From Methanobacteriota archaeon (GTDB lineage: Archaea > JACRDV01), in contig JACRDV010000149.1 in the NCBI GenBank assembly GCA_024860865.1, positions 1 through 9,323 on the forward strand: a stretch of DNA of 9,323 nt. The letters run 5' to 3'. This document shows positions 5,605-9,323 of the stretch, in pieces. The stretch's first letter is position 1. Each line of letters starts with the position of its first letter. The notes beneath the pieces are model-generated. The model saw nothing but the letters and a program-made list of their open reading frames with translations. It was not told where the DNA came from and did not search any database. The position numbers and the translations under genes were made by a program.

Positions 5605-5865
5605 ATGCCATTTAATTCGAAAGGGATGATAACCGCTCTTTCGCTCGCCCTTGCTACTATTGTCGCTTATTGGTTGGCTATCACTAAGGTAGGCGTAATT
5701 GAACGACTGTTTAGTGAAAACAAACTTGGCTATGCTGTATTATGTGTTAGCACTATGGCTATCTGTGGCACTCTACTTGGATTTTTTGCAGACTCCATAA
5801 CGAATTTACTAGGATGGAAAATAGAGAGAGTAGAAGAAGCCGAGGTAGAAAGACTGGAAGAGTAG
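5605..5865 (+). CDS. Small two-helix membrane protein, first gene of operon B
   Basis: The protein has 86 residues. Membrane helices lie at about 8-27 (ALSLALATIVAYWLAI) and 43-66 (AVLCVSTMAICGTLLGFFAD), followed by an amphipathic acidic tail (VEEAEVERLEE) likely on the cytoplasmic side. ATG 5605 has GAGGG 6 nt upstream. It lies 19 nt ahead of the TSUP gene and is co-transcribed with it. I do not recognise the family. The position suggests an accessory or assembly subunit of the permease, a role that the unrelated beta-domain protein might fill in operon A. Confidence 0.83.
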   Translation: MPFNSKGMITALSLALATIVAYWLAITKVGVIERLFSENKLGYAVLCVSTMAICGTLLGFFADSITNLLGWKIERVEEAEVERLEE

Positions 5866-5884
5866 AGTCAATTTAGGTGAGGAT

Positions 5885-6931
5885 ATGTATTTCCCATTTT
5901 CAGGTGTTGAATTTCCATTGTGGTATCTTCTTTTAATCGGCTTTACTGTCGGAGTTTGTGGCGGATTTTTCGGATTCGGCGGAGGATTTATGGTAACACC
6001 TTCTCTTGCTATCTTTGGATTTCCATATGCATTTGCAGCTGGCACAGATCTTCAACACATAGCTGGCAAGTCTATTATAGCAACTATAAGGCACAGAGAA
6101 TTAGGCAATGTTGATTTTAAGCTTGGATTATTATTGTTGGCTGGAACTGTGCCTGGAGTAGAACTTGGGCACACGATAGTTGAATATCTTAAGTCCATAG
6201 GTAAGGAAGTGTACATGTTGTTAGTTTGTTTCATAGTTCTCAGCTGTATATCCGGTTATATGCTCTACGAACTTTCTAAAGTGAGGAGGTTTATAAAAGA
6301 AAAGGGAATAATAGGTAAGGACGTGGTACCGAGCAAACTCCCACAGAGGATACAGAATATTAAAGTTCCACCTATGATATTACTGCAAGCAACAAAAGTC
6401 ACGATTTCTCTTTGGATCATAATTGCTATAGCTTTCCCTGTTGGTCTTTTAGCTGGATTGCTTGGTGCTGGTGGCGGTTTCATTATGGTGCCATCATTGA
6501 TTTATATCATTGGAGCTCCAACTACTGTAGCAGTTGGAACTGATCTTTTTCAAGTTATGTTTACAGCTGCTTATGGCGGTTTAACATATGCGCTTTCAGG
6601 ACACGTTGATATACTAGCAGCCATATTGATGCTAGCCGTAGCCGCGGTTGGTGCACAAATAGGTTCAATTGCAACGGCGTATGTGAGAGGTATATCCATC
6701 AGGTATTTGTTCTCTATAATGATATTCTCGGCAGGTCTAGGGGCGCTCCTTAGGTTTATAGCATCTCCGGAAACATACGGAATTGCTGTGCTTCAAAATG
6801 TCGCTTTGGTGCTCGTACTAGGCGCTGCTCTCATTCTGTGCATAGTGATAATAATATATTTGGCAAAAGGTATAACAGCTGCGCGTGAAAAGCAAAGAAA
6901 AGCAGAAGTTAAAAGTCAATCAACACGGTGA
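5885..6931 (+). CDS. TSUP-family (TauE/SafE) anion permease, operon B
   Basis: This is a 348-residue two-repeat membrane protein. The first half has G-F-G-G-G-F-M-V-T-P (30-39) and AAGTD (51-55). The second half has LLGAGGGFIMVPS and AVGTDLFQ (roughly 198-235). A basic cytoplasmic linker (RRFIKEKG) lies between the halves, and it ends in a charged REKQRKAEVK tail. Substrate class is as for other TSUP proteins (sulfur anions such as sulfite or organosulfonates) and is not determined here. After AAGTDLQ it carries HIAGKSIIATIRHREL, which differs from the operon A protein (VGIVATATSGTAAHYKL), so the two may differ in substrate. ATG 5885 is preceded by AGGTGAGG (5875-5882). The gene is flanked by the small membrane gene and a USP gene. 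Confidence 0.94.
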   Translation: MYFPFSGVEFPLWYLLLIGFTVGVCGGFFGFGGGFMVTPSLAIFGFPYAFAAGTDLQHIAGKSIIATIRHRELGNVDFKLGLLLLAGTVPGVELGHTIVEYLKSIGKEVYMLLVCFIVLSCISGYMLYELSKVRRFIKEKGIIGKDVVPSKLPQRIQNIKVPPMILLQATKVTISLWIIIAIAFPVGLLAGLLGAGGGFIMVPSLIYIIGAPTTVAVGTDLFQVMFTAAYGGLTYALSGHVDILAAILMLAVAAVGAQIGSIATAYVRGISIRYLFSIMIFSAGLGALLRFIASPETYGIAVLQNVALVLVLGAALILCIVIIIYLAKGITAAREKQRKAEVKSQSTR

Positions 6932-6960
6932 AAAGAAAATGCAAAAACTTGAGTGTTTGT

Positions 6961-7386
6961 ATGTTCAAGAAGATTTTAATTCCAACCGATGGTTCTGTTT
7001 CTGCTGAAAAAGCTATTGAAGTAGCTGCAGACTTGGCTAAGAAATATGATGCTAAGCTGACGATTTTGCATGTCTTACCTCTTCGGGCCAGTATATCCCC
7101 GATAGGCCCACTCGCTTTAGGAGAAGTTATGAAAAAGCTTCAAGCGGAGGCAGATAAGCATATTAGAAGCGGAAAAGAAATTGCTGATAAAGCAGGGATC
7201 GTAGCTGAGACTAAGACTATAGTTGGACTTCCTGCAATAACTATTCTCGAAGAAGCAGAGAAAGGCGAGTATAATCTCATTGTAATGGGGACTCGAGGTT
7301 TGAGTGCAGTAGCTAGGTTTGCACTAGGGAGTGTTAGTGATAAAGTAGTTCGACACGCTCCATGTCCTGTTATGCTAATTAGATGA
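6961..7386 (+). CDS. Universal stress protein, canonical ATP-binding type, operon B
   Basis: This 141-residue Usp-domain protein starts MFKKILIPTDGS (D10 present) and keeps the full G-x2-G-x9-G-S loop (G110, G113, G123-S124) before APCPVMLIR. It therefore probably binds ATP. It is the most divergent of the four USPs (KKYDAKLTILHVLP in place of KKFGAQLTALYVVD). The frame opens at GTG 6928 overlapping the TSUP stop, but ATG 6961 matches the family N-terminus and has GAGTG 5 nt upstream, so I prefer it. It is the last gene of operon B, in contrast to operon A where the USP comes first. Confidence 0.92.
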   Translation: MFKKILIPTDGSVSAEKAIEVAADLAKKYDAKLTILHVLPLRASISPIGPLALGEVMKKLQAEADKHIRSGKEIADKAGIVAETKTIVGLPAITILEEAEKGEYNLIVMGTRGLSAVARFALGSVSDKVVRHAPCPVMLIR

Positions 7387-7472
7387 TAGTACAAAATTAT
7401 CAAATTTTTTCTAAAATAAAATTTCCTAATTCCCTAATTCATTTTTAATTTAAAGTTGTTCTGTCACAAAAT

Positions 7473-7501
7473 AAAAAAAGAGATTAAGCGAACCAAAAAA
7501 A
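7473..7501 (-). terminator. Two T7 tracts after the 7533 USP gene
   Basis: On the minus strand seven-T runs occur at 7501-7495 and 7479-7473, 31-60 nt beyond the stop at 7533. Archaeal termination commonly uses such T-tracts. The convergent operon B ends at 7386 and has its own TTTTTT at 7405-7410. Confidence 0.4.
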
Positions 7502-7532
7502 TAGGAACGCCATTTTTTCGTTGTTTTATTTT

Positions 7533-8039
7533 CTATCCTGACTTCACTGGTGATACAATAGCGCTTGGTATTACTCTTGGCCTCTCCGCGATTTCTGGTA
7601 GCGATCTCGCTATGAGTACTGGGCAACGCGCATTAGCAAGAACTCTCTCGGCGACACTTCCTAAGAAAGACAACATACCCTTACGGCTAGCTGACCCAAT
7701 CACTAGTAAGCTGTATTTGTTTACTTTAGTTTCTTTAACTATTTCTTCCCATGGATTTCCTTTTCTGACCTTGGTTTCAATTTGGATGCTTTCTTTTTCA
7801 GCTTTCGATTTAATGTCCTCCAAAATTTCTTTGCTTTTCTGTGTAAGCTCTCGTTCTAAAGCATATACGGCTCCTAATGGGATAGTTATAGTAGCCTCGT
7901 ATGTACGAATTAGTTGTTGATCTACCACATATAAAGCTGTTAATTGAGCTCCAAATTTCTTTGCAATTTCAATAGCTTGCTCTTCTGCCTTCTTTGCACC
8001 AGTTGACCCATCTGTTGCAACCAAAATTTTGTTATACAT
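7533..8039 (-). CDS. Universal stress protein, stand-alone, shortened nucleotide loop
   Basis: This is a 168-residue Usp-domain protein with MYNKILVATDGS (D10), AIEIAKKFGAQLTALYVVD and a tail of about 23 residues beyond VLIAR. The loop reads G115-x2-S-x8-G127-S128: the second glycine is serine and one residue is missing from the usual nine, so ATP binding may be weakened or altered. ATG 8039 has AGGAGGTG (8052-8045) 5 nt upstream. It is the closest relative of the USP at 4663-5187, sharing two 44-nt identical coding tracts and the promoter motif, yet the middle and tail are much more divergent. It is monocistronic and converges on operon B. Confidence 0.92.
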   Translation of the reverse strand: MYNKILVATDGSTGAKKAEEQAIEIAKKFGAQLTALYVVDQQLIRTYEATITIPLGAVYALERELTQKSKEILEDIKSKAEKESIQIETKVRKGNPWEEIVKETKVNKYSLLVIGSASRKGMLSFLGSVAERVLANARCPVLIARSLPEIAERPRVIPSAIVSPVKSG

Positions 8040-8085
8040 TAAAACACCTCCTAAAGTTATTTTTATAATAATCTATAACGGCCCT

Positions 8086-8110
8086 CTATAAGGGAATTTT
8101 TCAAAATTAA
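8086..8110 (-). promoter_or_regulatory. Promoter of the 8039 USP gene
   Basis: Minus-strand TTAATTTTGAAAAATTCCCT runs into CTTATAG (8092-8086, TATA). The expected start near 8062 gives a leader of about 23 nt with the strong ribosome site. The segment matches the promoter of the other stand-alone USP (5234-5253) except for one inserted base. Confidence 0.5.
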
Positions 8111-8164
8111 GTAAAAATTAATATCAAAATAATGTAAATTTATAATAAAATTATTATAAATTAA

Positions 8165-8180
8165 TTATAACTAGTTATAA
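8165..8180. repeat. Perfect 16-bp palindrome TTATAACTAGTTATAA
   Basis: It is self-complementary over all 16 bases, with no spacer, about 50 nt beyond the USP promoter and 130 nt before the regulator promoter. It could be a dimeric protein site. The AT-rich context lowers its weight. Confidence 0.4.
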
Positions 8181-8277
8181 ATTAGTACAAAATTAGTTAT
8201 TAATTAATATAAAATTAATACAAATTCAAATTTTTGCTATTATTTTAAAAATTGGCCTAAAAATTTGAAATTAATCA

Positions 8278-8317
8278 AAAAGATATATCATAAGTGTATC
8301 TTTTACCATTATAAAAT
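8278..8317 (+). promoter_or_regulatory. Operator-like dyad and TATA box of right-hand regulator
   Basis: AAAAGATA (8278-8285) and TATCTTTT (8297-8304) are perfect inverted arms around 11 bases. A TATA box, TTATAAAAT (8309-8317), follows immediately, about 27 nt before the expected start near 8340. A dyad touching the TATA box is a usual operator position for a dimeric winged-helix repressor, so autoregulation is plausible. Confidence 0.5.
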
Positions 8318-8349
8318 TACTATTATTAAAACCTCGAAAAGTGGCCTTT

Positions 8350-8634
8350 ATGAAACATCTGCTTTGGTGGTTATTCGTTGTTTCTCGGGGCAGCGGCACT
8401 CGAGTAGAAATAGTACGTGCCTTAAAAGAAAGGCCGTATAATGCAAATCAACTGGCGGAGTTACTCAATTTGGGTTACAGAACTATTCGCCACCACCTAA
8501 AAGTTCTAGAGGATAATGGTATAATAGAGACAGAGGGGAGCAGATACGGCATTATGTATTTTTTGTCTTCAGAGATGGAACAAAATTACGCCTTATTTGA
8601 GGATATATCGAAAAAAAGAGAAAAAAATAAGTGA
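8350..8634 (+). CDS. ArsR-like winged helix-turn-helix regulator (paralogue of 968-1249)
   Basis: This 94-residue protein aligns from its first residue without gaps to the regulator at 968 over the N-terminal 21 residues (MKHLLWW against MRELFWW). It shares ALKERPYNANQLAELL and the recognition helix YRTIRHHLKVLEDNGII, a wing ending in YGIMYFLSSEME, and a basic C-terminal helix. There are no metal-binding cysteines. I chose ATG 8350. GTG 8341 is in frame and close to the predicted transcript start, so a leaderless GTG start (97 residues) is possible. The gene lies 11 nt ahead of the small membrane protein gene, forming a two-gene operon. Confidence 0.9.
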   Translation: MKHLLWWLFVVSRGSGTRVEIVRALKERPYNANQLAELLNLGYRTIRHHLKVLEDNGIIETEGSRYGIMYFLSSEMEQNYALFEDISKKREKNK

Positions 8635-8645
8635 GGGATCTAAAT

Positions 8646-8939
8646 ATGAGTATGCTTACTACAATTTACGGCATAGTTATACTTGCGATAAACGCTGGTT
8701 TTTTAATCGCTCTGCTTTTCTTGCTCTTTAGTTCTTATCGAAAAATGCGGTCAACATTTACCTTGGCTATGATTCTATTCGCTCTTGTACTTTTAATGAA
8801 AGCAATTGCTAAAGAAGGTTTATATATCGCAGTATTCCTTGGCAAATCTGACATAGGCTTATTTTATGATTATAACGTGGTCACTGAGACTACCGAATTT
8901 GTTGCTCTAGCTATTCTGCTTTATCTGATGACTCGATAA
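8646..8939 (+). CDS. Small three-helix membrane protein, operonic with regulator
   Basis: This 97-residue protein has hydrophobic segments at about 3-28, 37-57 and 75-94, a basic SSYRKMRST loop after helix 1 and the ending AILLYLMTR. It is a paralogue of 333-626, of identical length, with the YR motif at the same position. ATG 8646 has GAGGG 8 nt upstream. The frame also opens at GTG 8631, overlapping the regulator stop, but that codon lies before the ribosome site. The regulator plus membrane-protein pairing suggests a membrane-linked sensing unit; this is inference. Confidence 0.87.
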   Translation: MSMLTTIYGIVILAINAGFLIALLFLLFSSYRKMRSTFTLAMILFALVLLMKAIAKEGLYIAVFLGKSDIGLFYDYNVVTETTEFVALAILLYLMTR

Positions 8940-8988
8940 AGTCGTACTGAAGTAAATGAAACCTAAAGGTGAGAATTCACTGAAGACA

Positions 8989-8996
8989 TTTATATT
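8989..8996 (+). promoter_or_regulatory. Candidate TATA box of the RAD55/KaiC-like gene
   Basis: TTTATATT is centred about 47 nt before ATG 9040. The predicted start near 9019 gives a roughly 20-nt leader carrying AGGAAG (9027-9032), 7 nt ahead of the ATG. Confidence 0.4.
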
Positions 8997-9039
8997 CTCA
9001 TACAATTAATAAAGAATCAAAAGTTTAGGAAGAACTTAC

Positions 9040-9323
9040 ATGTTTAAACGTATCCCTTTTGGGATTCCCGGTATCGATGAACTAACAAATGGTGGAATTC
9101 CGTTACCTTCTGCGATTTTGCTTTTAGGTGATCCAGGTACTGGGAAAAGCGTAATTACACAACAATTTATTTGGGAAGGCCTTAGACTTGGGCAGCCAGG
9201 AATTTACTTTTGCGTTGATCATTCTCCTCAAAGCGTTAGAGAAAACATGGCATCTTTTGGTTGGAATGTAAAACCATATGAAGATAAAGAAGAGCTGATT
9301 TTAGTAGATGCATTCTTGGGTCG
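9040..9323 (+). CDS. RAD55/KaiC-like RecA-fold ATPase, N-terminal part (3' end outside window)
   Basis: The first 94 codons are present. The protein starts with FGIPGIDELTNGGIP (7-21), typical of archaeal KaiC-domain ATPases. The Walker A motif GDPGTGKS (30-37) follows, then QQFIWEGLRLGQPGIYFCVDHSP and the first part of the ELILVDAF strand (about 85-92). The Walker B region and C-terminus are missing. Such proteins are single- or double-domain P-loop ATPases in archaea, often linked to signalling or regulation, with roles mostly unknown. ATG 9040 is supported by AGGAAG 7 nt upstream and by the family N-terminus. Confidence 0.92.
   Translation, partial: MFKRIPFGIPGIDELTNGGIPLPSAILLLGDPGTGKSVITQQFIWEGLRLGQPGIYFCVDHSPQSVRENMASFGWNVKPYEDKEELILVDAFLG

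Larger units (their letters stand above)
8040..8349. other. Very AT-rich divergent intergenic region
   Basis: It holds the USP promoter (8086-8110), a 16-bp palindrome (8165-8180), loose AAATTARTACAAA-type direct repeats at 8181-8225, and the operator-like dyad plus TATA of the right-hand regulator (8278-8317). I see no RNA gene. Confidence 0.5.

Noticed and set aside
6928-6960. GTG 6928 as start of the operon B USP
   Set aside because: It adds 11 residues not seen in USP proteins; ATG 6961 matches the family start.
7407-7422. 16-nt repeat (TTTTCTAAAATAAAAT) also at 680-695
   Set aside because: Low-complexity A/T sequence in two intergenic regions; no structural or positional support.
7456-7920. 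Long open frame on the plus strand
   Set aside because: It is antisense to the well-supported USP gene at 7533-8039 and its translation mirrors that gene's conserved segments.
8105-8260. Possible repeat array or replication origin in AT-rich spacer
   Set aside because: The repeats are degenerate A/T words without regular spacing, no origin-recognition-like motif was recognised and no Orc/Cdc6 gene is nearby. No CRISPR-type repeat is present anywhere.
8777-8789. 13-nt match (ATTCGCTCTTGTA) to the left end of the MITE-like element (700-712)
   Set aside because: It lies inside a coding frame, has no inverted partner or flanking duplication, and matches of this length are expected by chance in a window this size.
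8956-9009. 17-codon open frame before the RAD55/KaiC-like gene
   Set aside because: No ribosome site, overlaps the predicted TATA box of the next gene, and composition is unremarkable.

Overview
The window looks like part of an AT-rich archaeal chromosome. Many genes have a purine-rich (BRE-like) stretch plus an AT-rich TATA box about 25-30 nt before the predicted transcript start. Some genes look leaderless, while others have strong GGAGG-type ribosome sites. GTG and TTG starts are used, the proteins are of archaeal type (a RAD55/KaiC-like ATPase and small ArsR-like winged-helix regulators), and there are no bacterial -35/-10 promoters. I cannot fix the lineage from the sequence alone. A Thermoproteota-type or similar uncultivated archaeon is a reasonable guess.

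Layout. A truncated gene tail (1-156) is followed by a small membrane protein on the minus strand (333-626). A winged-helix regulator (968-1249, +) is transcribed divergently from it. The space between them holds a 218-bp MITE-like element (703-920) with 27-bp imperfect terminal inverted repeats and a perfect 8-bp direct repeat (TATTTATT) abutting both ends. Next come two plus-strand membrane protein genes: an unrecognised four-helix protein (1314-1679) and a VTT/DedA-YqaA protein (1775-2383).

The core (2436-8039) holds two TSUP (TauE/SafE-type) transporters and four universal stress proteins (USPs). Operon A (minus strand) reads USP, then TSUP, then a secreted and membrane-anchored beta-domain protein. 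Operon B (plus strand) reads a small two-helix membrane protein, then TSUP, then USP. Two further USPs stand alone on the minus strand (4663-5187 and 7533-8039). They share a promoter motif, 44-nt identical coding tracts, C-terminal extensions and a degenerate nucleotide-binding loop. One of them appears to start at ACG.

On the right is a second winged-helix regulator plus small membrane protein pair (8350-8634 and 8646-8939), paralogous to the pair at the left edge but arranged as an operon. The start of a RAD55/KaiC-like ATPase (9040 to the window end) follows.

Interpretation. The cluster is consistent with export or uptake of a sulfur-containing or other anion by TSUP permeases. The partner USPs could act as cytoplasmic nucleotide-sensing subunits, and the accessory membrane proteins as extracytoplasmic or regulatory partners. 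The substrate and this coupling are inference. The TSUP-USP pairing and the duplication are seen directly.
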